DNA of 64,000 nucleotides from Juglans regia (lineage: Eukaryota > Streptophyta > Magnoliopsida > Fagales > Juglandaceae): contig NC_049910.1 of the NCBI RefSeq assembly GCF_001411555.2, positions 29,731,150 through 29,795,149 on the forward strand. Direction: 5' to 3'. Below are positions 1 to 11,530 of the stretch, piece after piece; the first letter of the stretch is position 1; each line of letters opens with the position of its first letter. The position numbers and the translations under genes are program-made. A model generated the notes under the pieces. That model saw only the letters and a list, made by a program, of their open reading frames with translations. It ran no database searches and had not been told where the DNA came from.

Positions 1-2109
1 ATCATCAAACAAAACTCACCAAAAATCACAAAACAACACTTGGAGTTTTTAGTTTTAAACTTAGTCCAAAACAGAAACTGTTTTTCCCAACTAACTTTGA
101 TCAATCTCTTGATCCATGGCTTAAAGACATGTGATCTTCAAACTAACACATCACATGGTTTAAAAATGTGTCCTAAAGAAGATCCAACCATCAAACTTAA
201 AATCACATGGCTAAAATTTAATAAAACACGGATCTAACTCAAAAACATCAAATTTTAGGTCTAACCAAAATCCTCTTGCATAGAAAATCATATATTTAAA
301 ACTAATATTAAATATCTTCGAAATAACATCCTAACATGTATATAAGAGGCTTAGGATCATCAAATAAAAATATCAAAGCCTTTGGAATAAGATCAAACCA
401 CGAATTATTCCAAGTTTTACAAAACAGAAACTGTTTTTCTACTTCCAGTTTTCAAGTTTCTAACTCTAAGAAAATCTAACATCAAAAGTTTTATTCATGC
501 AACAAAACCTCAATGAACATTCATAAGCACATGTTAACAACACTCCATAAAATTTTCGGACCAAGATATGTCCATTAGCTTGGTCAAAACTTCCAAAACA
601 TAACATACTCTCCAGTTTCACGGTTGGAATGACCTTTCCATAGTTAAAAATACATTTTACCAATCAAATGAGCATGGAATGAGACTAATAAGATATCCAA
701 GGAAACTAGACTCAAATAAGAACAACTTTTATGAAGGAGTCATTGTGATATAATACTTACAAATGATCGAAAATGGTCACGCCAAAAGACCCAGAAATCT
801 GCCCGAGAGAGCTCTTTTGGGTTTCTCTCTAAGAACGGGGGAAAGAAGTGATAAAATGGAATGAAAAGTGCCTTGCACGACTATAGACTCCTGGAGGAGG
901 AAGTTGTGGGCTGGAATGACCCTTGATTGGAGGTGGCTATGTGACATAAAGTGGAGAATAGTGAGGGGCAAAGACTGCCTGCAGCAGCTGTGAAAGATGG
1001 AGGTTGATGGAGTGGATTTCTCCTTCACATCAAGGCACTATTGGGTGCAGCCAATGGCAGTGGATGGTCTGCCATGTGGGGGAGGAAACGTCTCCAAGAA
1101 GCTTTGCCAAGGTGGGCAATTTCGTGGGGCCCACCAAGTGGGCTTCAATTTGGGGTTTAAAGGGGGTTTGGTTAGGGTTTGAGATGCTATCAAGCCCAAA
1201 ACTAATTTTTCTTGGCCCAATCAAATTTTCAAGGTTTAAAAAGTTGAATAATGATGTCATAACAAGGATTTGATTAATTAATAGCATGTGGAAGTGATTT
1301 AATCAAGTGATTAAACACAATGCTAGAAATCGGATTGAAAAGGGTTTGGAGGCCAACTTTAGGGTTTGGGAAAACCATTTAGGGTTTTGGTTTCAACCAA
1401 GCTTTTGGGGTTTCAATTGGATTCCAACCATTTAGGGTTTTGCTAGGGTTGAAACCCTCTTTGGTCTGGCACAATTCAGTTGATCAGATGAAATAGAGCT
1501 TTGCTTAGGTGGCATGATCTCACACCTTGACTTCATTCACAAATCCATTTAATGGTTCCTCATGGTGCCAAGTATCTAATACTATTCACTAAGTATGGCT
1601 AAGATCTTGCCAAGTATCTAAATAAAACTCCTCCAATCTAATTTGGACATTTCACACTATGATTTTGAAAACACTGCAGTGGGTGTGCTTATCGAGGTTA
1701 CTATTCACTCCAAAAAAATACATAATAAACTTAGTACTGAAAAATTCTAAATATTCATATTAACCTATAGTGAAAATCGTTTACCGAAATTCAACTCCGA
1801 ATTGCCCCTAAAAATAATTTCACAATTTCTAACAGACGTTTCGTCCGGAATTTTGAAAAATGGTTATTGCGTCATAAAATCCTAAATAATCCACTGAGTC
1901 TAATGGCGCAGACCATAACACATTCTGACACTTCTAATTATCTCAAATAATTAAACTCACAAATCTAGCACAATAGTGAGTGATAACACTGATTATGACG
2001 ACAGACTAAAACCTGAGCGATTGGTCGATTCGTAAAAACTTATGGGTTTTTCAAAAGATTTCTAAAGTCAATAGAAATTCCACCAATGAATTTCTAGCGG
2101 GCTGTTACA
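1..2109 (-). mobile_element. Probable long Ty3/gypsy LTR, minus strand, partial
   Basis: Read on the minus strand from 2109 the sequence begins TGTAACAGCCC, the kind of terminus (TGTAAC...CCC) seen on long LTRs of plant gypsy elements; the young element at 42290 starts TGTAAGACCC. The body has no sustained coding frame; the small open frames here show no recognisable domain. Several AGGGTTT telobox-like words lie at about 1160-1180 and 1350-1450. The other LTR end is not identified and may lie outside the window, so extent and orientation are inferred. It could be a solo LTR or part of an element to the left. Confidence 0.4.
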
Positions 2110-2163
2110 CAAGGTGTAATGATGAGATGAGATAAGATGAGAATTTTGTGTCTCATCCCACCC

Positions 2164-2440
2164 CCCCAAACCTACCCTAAGTCGGCCTCTTCTACTCCCG
2201 AGCCTACTGTACCTCTTTCCAATGTGCTGGAACAAATCAATCTTCTATTCCAAAAGATTGATTCATTTGCTGAGAAATGGGAAGTCAGAGAGACTAAAAT
2301 GGAGTAGCAGATCACAGCCTTGCACATCGATGGAATGCAAATCAGCAACAGATTAGTGTTGTTGTCCTTGAATGCGCAGTAGGTTATGGAGTGCGTTAGG
2401 GATTCTGATGCTGAGTAACAACCCTTTGACATATGGTGAC
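2164..2440 (+). pseudogene. Sirevirus (Ty1/copia) env-like coiled-coil remnant
   Basis: One plus frame reads as a continuous Gln/Glu/Leu-rich amphipathic stretch (for example NVLEQINLLFQKIDSFAEKW) interrupted by three in-frame stops at 2305, 2380 and 2416. It is followed by the AAAAAAGGGGGAGACATTGA tract. A short coiled-coil region just before purine-rich GGGGGAG tracts is the usual arrangement between pol and the 3' LTR in Sirevirus-type copia elements, where it forms the end of the env-like ORF. The domain call rests on this position and composition; no envelope function is claimed. The frame is dead. Confidence 0.45.
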
Positions 2441-2748
2441 AAAAAAGGGGGAGACATTGAGGGGGAGCAAAATCAGCTAATTTTGTTTTTGCTAATGATT
2501 AATTGATCTTATTTTGTTAAATTTGGTTTAATTAAGAGACAAATCTAATTTCTCTATTTTGTTATATTTGGTGTAACTTGTAACCAAACAATGTAAGGTT
2601 TCATGTTAATGTTTTGAGAACTGAACTTTTATTGTTAGTTAATGATCCTTCATGAGATCTTAGTTTGGTGGTTATTTTTCTTTTTATTCAGGTACACACT
2701 GCATTCATCAACTAGTATTTTGTCACCAATCTGCCAAATGGGGAGATT
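2441..2748 (+). mobile_element. Sirevirus 3' non-coding region with polypurine tracts
   Basis: This segment carries repeated purine tracts (AAAAAAGGGGGAGA and GAGGGGGAGC near 2440-2468) and ends with CAAATGGGGAGAT at about 2735-2747, the likely polypurine tract that primes plus-strand synthesis. Multiple PPT-like tracts before the LTR are characteristic of Sireviruses. No coding frame is seen. Confidence 0.45.
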
Positions 2749-3588
2749 GTAAATGTAAAAATGGTTAGCTAGGATTAGATGACAAGGATGATAGAGATTT
2801 GTTTAAATTGTTGAGTTGGATGAATGTAAATATTTTATCTTTATCTATGAACATGTAATTTGAATTGAGTGGTTATTAGATAATGAGTCAGTAAGCCAAA
2901 AGGGTGTAATCTGATGTTCGAAAAGTTAGGAGTTATCCAGTAACAGAACAGTTATCTGCTGAGAAGATTTAGTACCAGGTGTTAACAGACGCGTCAGCAA
3001 ACTTAGTCCTAGCAGAGTTCTTCCGTTAGCAGATTCCTATTGTGCCTCAAATTCCTAACAGACTTAATCTGTCAGCAGAATCCTACTATAATAAAATACT
3101 AGGCAGATTATTTAAATGAGGATTTCGGTTGAGGGAAGTGATCTTTGATCAGTTATCTCTCAGAGCTTGGAGATTAGAGAGAGATCCAAGCGCTTGAGTG
3201 TGAGAATTCTTGCGAATGATTTTATACTGTTTTTTCCTTTCTCTCTTTGAGTGCGTGAATACACAGGGTTAGAGTTGTAGTGACTTAGTTCAGCCACTGG
3301 AGTTCGAGGGAGAAGTCAATAGGTTGAAGATTGCCAGAGGTTCTTGTTGCTACTGCGGTGGAAGACAAATAGGTTGTTTGTCTGGGCAAATAAGAGAGTT
3401 TAGTTACAAATGTTTTGTAATTGAGAAATTACTTGTAATTGATTTTCACCTAATAAAATTGATTTTCCTGGATTTGGCTGTCCCAAAGGGTTTTACCTTT
3501 GAAGAGTTTTTCAAATGGTTTTACAGCCAAAATTGGTATTATGCATTTCTATTACTTTATGTATTTGATTATTTATCAAATTATCACA
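2749..3588 (+). mobile_element. Ty1/copia Sirevirus-type LTR (3' LTR of a truncated element)
   Basis: The LTR begins TGTAAATG directly after the polypurine tract. Near its 3' part, about 3460-3500, it has the string TGGATTTGGCTGTCCCAAAG, the conserved word of Sirevirus LTRs. The 3' boundary is placed near the CA at about 3588 but is uncertain. No gag or pol precedes it in the window, so this is a 5'-truncated element. An open frame at 3324-3602 lies wholly inside the LTR and is not a gene. Confidence 0.5.
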
Positions 3589-3599
3589 TAACGAACGGC

Positions 3600-5068
3600 T
3601 AATCAATTTCTTGATTGAGTGGTGAAGCTTGAGATCTAAATACATGGGTTCTTGAATAATTTCTGTCGTTTTGAGATTTGTAATTCTATGGCATGGTTTT
3701 GAAATCATTAATAAATAGTGGACCTTTTCTTTTGCAACAAGAAAGAATGCTTTAAGATCATCAGCAATAGACAAATTAAATCAATCGAAAAATGTCTCGT
3801 AATAAATGATTATGCTGTTTTTAATTCTCCATTAAGTACTTGGAAAATTTTGAGATTAAATCATCTATAAATTGATGAGTTGCCTCTGTATAATCAATTA
3901 AATAGCATAATCATACACGAAATGATTTCTTTATATAAATATAATAAATAAATATATTCTCCTGATCACTTATTAATTTCATCTTTGCCATTTTCACTTG
4001 GAGTACAGATCATATGGCATGGATTGAATGGTAACTTTAAATATCAAAATAATCTATAGAATTTCGTAAATTAATTTGGTTAACAATTAAATTAACAAAA
4101 GAATTACCATTTATCAGTTATAACTAAATATAATTAGTAGAAGTTATATCAAGTTACTTAAAAAAAGAAATATGTAAATCTGTATCGACGTGTGGGGGCC
4201 CACACACTAAATGTGAAAATCGTAGATGATCAAATTTTGAAGATCTGAGATCCAAAAAATCTGATAGAGCGGCTCAGATCGGTTAATTTCCATATTCTAT
4301 ATTACATCATTAATTTCTTAGTTAATTTTTTTTTTTAAATCTTATATAATTAATTTGCCCTTGTTTTCATAATTTCTAACTTGAAGTACACACTCCTCTG
4401 TGAAATTCTGTTTTTCATTTCACTCTTTTAGTGAAGTAATTATTATTTGCAAAAGGAGTCAATGCAAGATATTCAGCGAATTAAAGTCATCTATTCAACA
4501 GTCTTATGGACAAAAAGATATTTGTCGGCGAAAACACACACAAACACAATGATGGGTAATTTGCATGTTAATGTTCTTGCTAGCTGCTTTTAATTTATAT
4601 ATAGCTAACATATAATATATATATATATATAATATCAACAATTAATTAATACATATCCTATATATATATATATATATATTCTTTCGCATTTAATCATAAA
4701 TTCATAAAATTTCATAATAAATAAATATGATCAGCTAGCTAGGATCATATGTATTTATGCCGCATGCAGAAGAACAAAGATGATGGAAACAAGTTTTAAG
4801 ATATGTGGGGTCCATTGCTGATTAGTAATCTGATGCTACGTACCTTCATTAATAATTTAATATCCCTTTACAGAATATTAATAGGGAATTAATCAAAGAG
4901 GTTTCAATTTTAATGGTTTCGACCCTCTCGATCATGATCTTTTTGTTTATAACTAGAGATCGATAGATTATTAGTTACATGAAAATTGAATTCATGATTT
5001 GTAAATTCTCTTCTATTTTGTCCGAACTCATGTAAATATTAAGAATTTAAAACCCATTAATGATAGCT

Positions 5069-5070
<2 letters not shown>
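3600..5070. other. AT-rich intergenic DNA
   Basis: No supported gene or transposon domain was found. The stretch is very AT-rich, with short (TA)n tracts near 4615-4632 and 4660-4679. Confidence 0.5.

Positions 5071-5103
<33 letters not shown>
5071..5103. repeat. (TA)n microsatellite
   Basis: Uninterrupted TA dinucleotides of about 33 bp. Confidence 0.95.
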
Positions 5104-5106
<3 letters not shown>

Positions 5107-5184
5107 CTCAGCTTACATGCATGTGTTCTTCACAAATAAATATTTATAGACAGTACTATATATATAATAATTTATTATTTTTAC

Positions 5185-5335
5185 AATCAGTGTCTAAACG
5201 TCGCACATTTCTTTTTAAAAAAATGAATAAATATGAGATTTACATGAAAAAAATTAATTTTATAATAATAGACATCACTCTTTTTCAAAATGAATGCAAG
5301 GCGATTATACAACTCGTAATAAAAAATTAGTTTTT
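5185..5335. repeat. Dispersed short repeat (MITE-like), copy 1
   Basis: This stretch resembles 14196-14325: both have an A-rich run, then AAATTAATTTT, then a segment containing CACTCTTTTTCAAAA, then a GC-richer tail. The resemblance is by eye and imperfect. No terminal inverted repeats or target duplication were delimited, so the MITE label is tentative. Confidence 0.35.
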
Positions 5336-6157
5336 CATGTGAATTCTAGATTCACCCTTTTTTTTTTAAAAAATATCATGTGAGACTTACACAATAACTA
5401 CAAATATCATTTATGATATAATATATGCAATTAACTCCTAAAAAAACAAAGTAATTAATTTAAAAGAGAAAAAAAAAACAAACAGAAAAAGAAGCAATCA
5501 TGGCCATCGATCTGCAGTGATCTGTGGCTTCATCATTATACAGCTCTTGATTGCTCGAAAGAATGTAATGTATAAACGTGAATGCAAAACCATCATCTAA
5601 TCAAGCTACTTTTAAGGGCATGCATGAGATTTCAAAGATGGGCCTACATATATAGTGGGAAGTCTATAATTTTCATGAACTGTGCACGACATGAACGAAT
5701 TAACTCGTGTAGGTTGGAAAATTATTCAGACCGGATTTTGAAAAATTATATTTTGAAAATAAATTCGTTTTAATTAGTAAAAATTATATTTTGAGAATTT
5801 TGATTTTCTTAATTGAAAATTTTATATATATATTTGGTGCTTTGGCCTGAAGCTTCGTAGATTTATTTTTAATAAGGTTTTACATATAAATTCTGATTAA
5901 TTACAAGGGGGGTGGTGGTGGTCCATCAAGTATACCGCTCATTTGCCTTGCTTATCAAGCAATCTGCTAATGCCATTCTCTCTCTCTCTCTCTCTCTCTC
6001 TAGATCTCTCTCTCTGATCTGCAGCAGCTGCTATAGCATTCATGGGAAAAGCATAATCATCAGCACTCCAGCTCGAAATCCATGTGAGCTCGCTCCTAGC
6101 TACCCTCCATCCTTTTTCCCTTAGTATAATTTTCATCTCTTTTCTGTTGTTCCCCAC

Positions 6158-6161
<4 letters not shown>
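5336..6161. other. Non-coding DNA with (TC)n tract
   Basis: No supported gene. A (TC)n tract occupies about 5978-6002. Open frames that cross it encode only Ser/Leu or Arg/Glu dipeptide runs and are artefacts of the repeat. Confidence 0.5.
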
Positions 6162-6197
<36 letters not shown>

Positions 6198-6215
6198 ATA
6201 TATATATATATATAT
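6162..6215. repeat. (TA)n microsatellite, interrupted once by TGTG
   Basis: About 54 bp of TA/AT dinucleotides with a single GTG interruption at about 6193. Confidence 0.95.
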
Positions 6216-7419
6216 GGCTGATGAAATGTTTCTCTTTGTTTTACTACTTCTAATTAATATAATCTGTTAGGCAAGATTATCATGAGATGGACTATAATTC
6301 TCCTACCAGCTCCTCGATCGATCGTTTCATCTTTTACCACTCAAATCCCTTGTCTTTCTTTCTTTTCTTTTCTTTTTTCTTGCATATATTAGTTAGAATA
6401 TAACTTCATCGATCGATCTCCCCCTTTGACCATGAAAGTGGTGGCCAATGATTATTTCATCTTATAGTAGTAGTAAATATGTGCGTATATGCTCACTATA
6501 TAGGTATATATATATAACTTCATTTATTAAAATGAAGAATACTATATGTTAGTTTATGACATATATGCATGACTAGCTAGCTAGCTTCATAGAAGAAAAT
6601 TTCCATTCATGCTTTGATAAGTACTATTAATTATATAGAATTATATATAATAATTCAGTATATATATACTTAATTTAAATAAAATTAGTAATTTACTTGG
6701 GTATATTATTTTTTATATTGTCAGTTTAACTTGATATATGATCATATATTATATAATAATATTAAAAAAAACTTGGAGTGGATGATCATGTGGTTTTTTA
6801 TATAGCATGCACTACTAGTACGTTATTTAATAAATATCATATATATATGTACGTTGATCAATATATAGTTGGTCATGATGTGGTTTCAAAAGAGCAAAAT
6901 TGATCTATGCCTTGAAGTCATTAATAATATTTTTATTTTAAAAATAGAATTAGAAATTTAATTGCATAAATATAATTTATTATTTCCTAGATTTAAATTA
7001 CATGTAATGGGATAGTACTTGATACGTGGCTTTTGATCAAGAGCAAAACTCAATTACTTGAAAATAAAATCATATATAACCATAATAAAAGCAATAATTT
7101 AATTGAAAATAAATCATATATAATCAAGAGCATTTTCCATAATATTTATAAGTCCAACTAAATTATTAAACATAATATATTGTCTAGCTAGAACAAAACA
7201 TGCATTAATGGATTAATGATGGAAAAATACATCAGAAGTGCAGTGGACGAGAAGATCAGAGGCCGGGTGACATATTTAGGGTTAGATTATTATCAATGAA
7301 ATTAATGTATTTTTAAATGTTAGTTGTGCGATTAAAACATCGACAAAAATATATATATCGACGTGTCACAATTTTGGTAGTATTTCCTTTCTAGCAGAGT
7401 GTCAATCGTCGAAATCATC
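6216..7419. other. AT-rich intergenic DNA upstream of the NAC gene
   Basis: No gene supported. The stretch is AT-rich with many short TATATA and GCTAGCTAGC words. Confidence 0.45.
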
Positions 7420-7620
7420 TACACTTGGCAGCGATTTGCTGCTTGCCGCTAATAATTTTGGTGAAATTAATACTAAATCACCGTCGTTTTTTATTCCTTG
7501 CGAATAAAATAGATACATGATGGATTATTAGTAACGATAACGATTATTTTTAATAAAAATAGATTTATTTTAATAAAAAATAATTATTTTTATTCGAAAA
7601 TAACTGGTTATAAATAAACA
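7420..7620. repeat. Possible CACTA-type subterminal repeat relic
   Basis: The block of AATAATTATTTTTATTCGAAA-like words followed by ATAAATAAACAGTTG resembles the start of the CACTA terminus at 37097-37260 (AATAATCATTTCGC, ATAAATAAATAGTCGC). No CACTACAAGAAAA terminus is visible here, so this would be an eroded or partial copy. The resemblance is visual only. Confidence 0.3.
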
Positions 7621-7899
7621 GTTGTACGTCTTGTATGATGATGTTGTAATTGTTATTTTTAAGAATAATATGATATAATTTCGTGAGAGTAAAGCTATAT
7701 ATAATGTAGTTTAAAATTATAGAAACAATAGTAATAATATATATATATATATATAGAAAAATTAAATAGAGAGAGAGATTGTTTCATGGATATTATAAGC
7801 AAAATACAGATATGGTTGCTCTTACTTTTGAGTGCGTGCCTCAGTAACAGCTGCGTATATAGGCCGTTTCTTAATTGCCTTTAGCTTTTGTAGTCAAGG

Positions 7900-8804
7900 C
7901 TCAAACAAAGGCGTGGAAGAACCCCTCGTGCTTTAGAAAATCCAACCGGCCGGTTTTTCTCTCTCTCTCTCTCTCTCTAAACCGCCTACATGCGCTTCTT
8001 AAATGGGCAAAGGCTTAAAGGTGCTAAGTAGGGGTTTTGAGGGCATCTTTTCTTTTCTTTCCTTTCCTTTTTTCTCTTCTCTCACTCTATCTCACACTGT
8101 TTTCAGTTAAAGTAGATAGCTAGGGAGGGAATTCTGGTGTTTTTTGTGGTTAAAAAGCAGGTTTATAGCTCAATCCTACTGTGACAGTTTCCTCTTTTCC
8201 TCCCTTTCTTCTTCTTCTTCTTCTTCTTCTACTTATTGATATTTTTCTGAATTTATTCTTTTTTTTTTCCCTCCTCTCCTCCTCTTATTCTTCCTTATCA
8301 GTTCTACTATGGAGAATATACCCGTATTCCTATTCTGGGCATATTTCTCATCTTGGTTTGCTGAGTTTCTTCATGTAAATTGAAATTTTCCTGGCATGTT
8401 CAAGAACATGATGTATTCAATCTCTCTTCTTTTCATTGTTATTATCTATTCCAGCGTTTCTTTGTTTGTTCGATTCTTCATGTTATCTGAGTACTGAACC
8501 AGAATTAGTTCGAGGTTCATGTCTAGCTAGGAGGATACTTAATTACCTTTGGAAACCATAGCCAAAGTAGTTGTTCATACCTTTGTTATTATCTATTTAC
8601 TCTTTCCCTTTGTATAGATCTCAATCAAATCTTTTGATTTCTCCTATATAGATAGAGAGCTAGCAAAGCTGGGATATGATGAGTACTAGTGATCTGCCGC
8701 CATACAGGGATAAATATTTCCCAGAAGATTTCAGCTTGAGAGAAATTAAGAATTAGATAGTATCTAATATTTCTGTAGGAAGGGATCAGCAAGATCAGCT
8801 AGAA
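7900..8804 (+). promoter_or_regulatory. Putative NAC075 promoter-proximal region and 5' leader
   Basis: The 900 bp before the NAC start codon hold a (CT)n tract at 7961-7978, a long pyrimidine-rich section at 8041-8280 including (CTT)n at 8209-8229, and several upstream ATGs. CT-rich tracts are common around plant transcription starts. A good 3' splice site (TTTCTGTAG at about 8768-8776) lies 29 bp before the ATG, which suggests the leader contains an intron. The transcription start and leader donor site cannot be fixed from sequence alone. Confidence 0.4.
8309..8383 (+). CDS. Candidate upstream ORF (24 codons) in the NAC075 leader
   Basis: ATG at 8309 opens a 24-codon frame ending TGA at 8381-8383. 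The peptide starts MENIPVFLFW and is strongly hydrophobic and aromatic. It lies about 420 bp before the main start codon in genomic DNA; the distance in the mRNA depends on leader splicing. If retained in the mRNA it could reduce translation of the NAC factor or act as a conserved peptide uORF. Coding status is inferred. Confidence 0.3.
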   Translation: MENIPVFLFWAYFSSWFAEFLHVN

Positions 8805-9457
8805 ATGAATAAGAGTAGTAGTAGTACTGTGGGCTCCATCAGCAGCTCTGATCTCATCGATGCCAAGCTCGAAGAGCATCAGATGTGTGGATCCAAGCAG
8901 TGCCCCGGTTGTGGACACAAGCTCGAAGGCAAGCCGGTACGTATAAAGGATATAATATTTTCTTATTATAATATTCTTATTGGCTTCAACATAAAGATCT
9001 TTACATATGAAGAATCAAACCAAGAAAAAGAAATATGCTTCTTGTTTTATCATGAGACTAACATTATTCCATATATATATATATATATATATATATACAG
9101 TGATTGCTTTTCATGCATATAGAACAAATTTTAAATTTAATGGAAGCTAGGGTCCTCTTTTTCTTTTTTTTTTTCTTGCTTTTCATGATCTATATCTCTT
9201 TTCTTTTTCTTTTGTTGGCTTTCATGTTTACTAATTGAGAGTTGGAATGGAGTTTCCAGGACTGGTTAGGTCTACCTGCAGGAGTGAAATTTGATCCTAC
9301 AGACCAAGAATTGATAGAACACCTTGAAGCAAAGGTAGAAGCCAAAGATATGAAATCTCACCCTTTGATAGACGAGTTTATCACTACTATTGAAGGAGAG
9401 GATGGGATTTGTTATACCCATCCTGAAAAACTTCCAGGTGATCATCACAAAATCTCT

Positions 9458-9489
<32 letters not shown>

Positions 9490-9607
9490 GATTAATTATT
9501 TAATGTTGTTGGGCTCACTAGCTAAAAACTCTTTTGTCTCAACCGAATATGAGACTTCATGCACTACGTTTTTGTTTTAATATATGCTCCTCCTATATAT
9601 ATATATT

Positions 9608-9642
<35 letters not shown>

Positions 9643-11493
9643 CATTTGTTACGACTTTCAAGATATCCCACTTGTCTTGCAGTTTGTTATACCTAAGTCA
9701 ACCTAACTTTGATTTTGGCGCTACTGCTGCTGCACTTTTTCTTGCAGGAGTCACAAGAGATGGCTTGAGCAAGCATTTCTTCCACAGACCTTCGAAAGCT
9801 TACACAACCGGGACAAGAAAGAGAAGGAAAATTCAAACCGAATGCGACTTGCAAGGGGGAGAAACAAGGTGGCACAAGACTGGAAAGACCAGGCCTGTAA
9901 TGGTGAATGGCAAGCAAAAGGGGTGCAAGAAAATACTTGTGCTTTACACCAATTTTGGGAAAAATCGCAAACCCGAAAAGACCAACTGGGTCATGCATCA
10001 ATACCATCTTGGTCAGAATGAAGAAGAGAAAGAAGGGGAGCTCGTTGTTTCAAAGATATTCTATCAGACGCAGCCAAGGCAATGCAATTGGTCTGAGCGT
10101 AGTGCAACCACTGGAGAAGGAAGCAGTGAGCCTAATAGCAGGAGAGACAGTGGCAGTGGGAGTTGTTCTTCCTCCCGGGAAATGATTCCCCAAAGAGATC
10201 ATGATCAAGTTTCTCCACCACCTGGGGTTAATGCTCATCAAATGTCAGCTGGTTACAATGCCATGGACATTCAGCAATTCAAATCTGATCAACATTTTAG
10301 CTTTGCCCCGTTCCGGAAAAGCTTTGATGAGGTATGATCTTTTTTCATTCGATCAATATGGTTTTTATATCTGAAACTTCCATATATGCATGCATGGATC
10401 GACCTTCTAAATCAAACAAATGAATAAGCATGAAACAAAAAGATGAGAGTAAATAGATTGAGATCATGAATTAATTGATCACCTAGCTTACTCATCAACA
10501 TCATGTTGTCCTTCAACATCTACAGGTAAATAGATTTTGACACAGAACTAATGATATAGATTTCACAACAATAAAAGTACTGAAGGAAAGAACTCAGAAA
10601 GCTAATTACTCGTTGCACCTTGCTCTTGATCAACATCTACAAGTAATTAGATTTTGTCATAGAAGTACTATTGATGAAAACTCTATATATGGACCTGATC
10701 TCTTGATATTATTTTCCGCTAATTAAACCCGGTTTAACCACCAAAAAAGGTTGCAATAAACCGAAATTAATTAATGTTCATTAATCTTGTATGTAGAAAA
10801 TGGACAAGCTAGCTAGCAATTAAACCTCATGAATAACGTAGGTGTCAAATATTAATATTGCAGGTGGGAATAGGAGAGGTTTCTACTGCAAGGGAAGCCC
10901 AAGCATCAGCTGGCACGTGCGAAGAGATGGGAGATCAACACCAGAGGCCACATCCTATGGCCCATCATGAGCATCATCATCACCGACAGCAGCAACATCA
11001 CCATGCGCATCAGGAGATTGCGACCACAGCCTTCCACGTCAGCACTAGGCCTTCACATCCCATTTCCACCATCATCTCTCCACCTCCCCTCCACCACACA
11101 TCCATTATTAATCTCGATCAAGACCCGTACCACATCTCCAGAATAATGCTCGAGAATGAAAATTTCCAGGTACTGATCATGAAGCAACGTATATAAACCT
11201 CGTTAATTAATTTCCCTTTATTTCTGATATCCCACAAGTAATCTGAGTCACGTACGTCAACATGTCCAAACTACGTACATATTTTATTGGTGGGTTTAAT
11301 TTTCTAGCTAGTTTGTTTACTAATTATATGATTTCAGTGTTCAGTGGGTTCCTTTTGTTTCTTTAATTTCAGTGTTCAGCGGCTCGAATCGATCGAAAAC
11401 TCAATAGTGAGATCATTTTCCAATTTATTTGAATGGGCATAACTAAAGTTGCAACTCAGTAAATTATGTTCTGAGTTTTTACCCCATATATAA

Positions 11494-11530
<37 letters not shown>

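Noticed and set aside
1004..1287. Open frames on both strands near 1000-1290
   Set aside because: No domain, and the surrounding sequence looks like a gypsy LTR.
5912..6163. Open frames on both strands through the (TC)n tract
   Set aside because: Dipeptide runs produced by the microsatellite.
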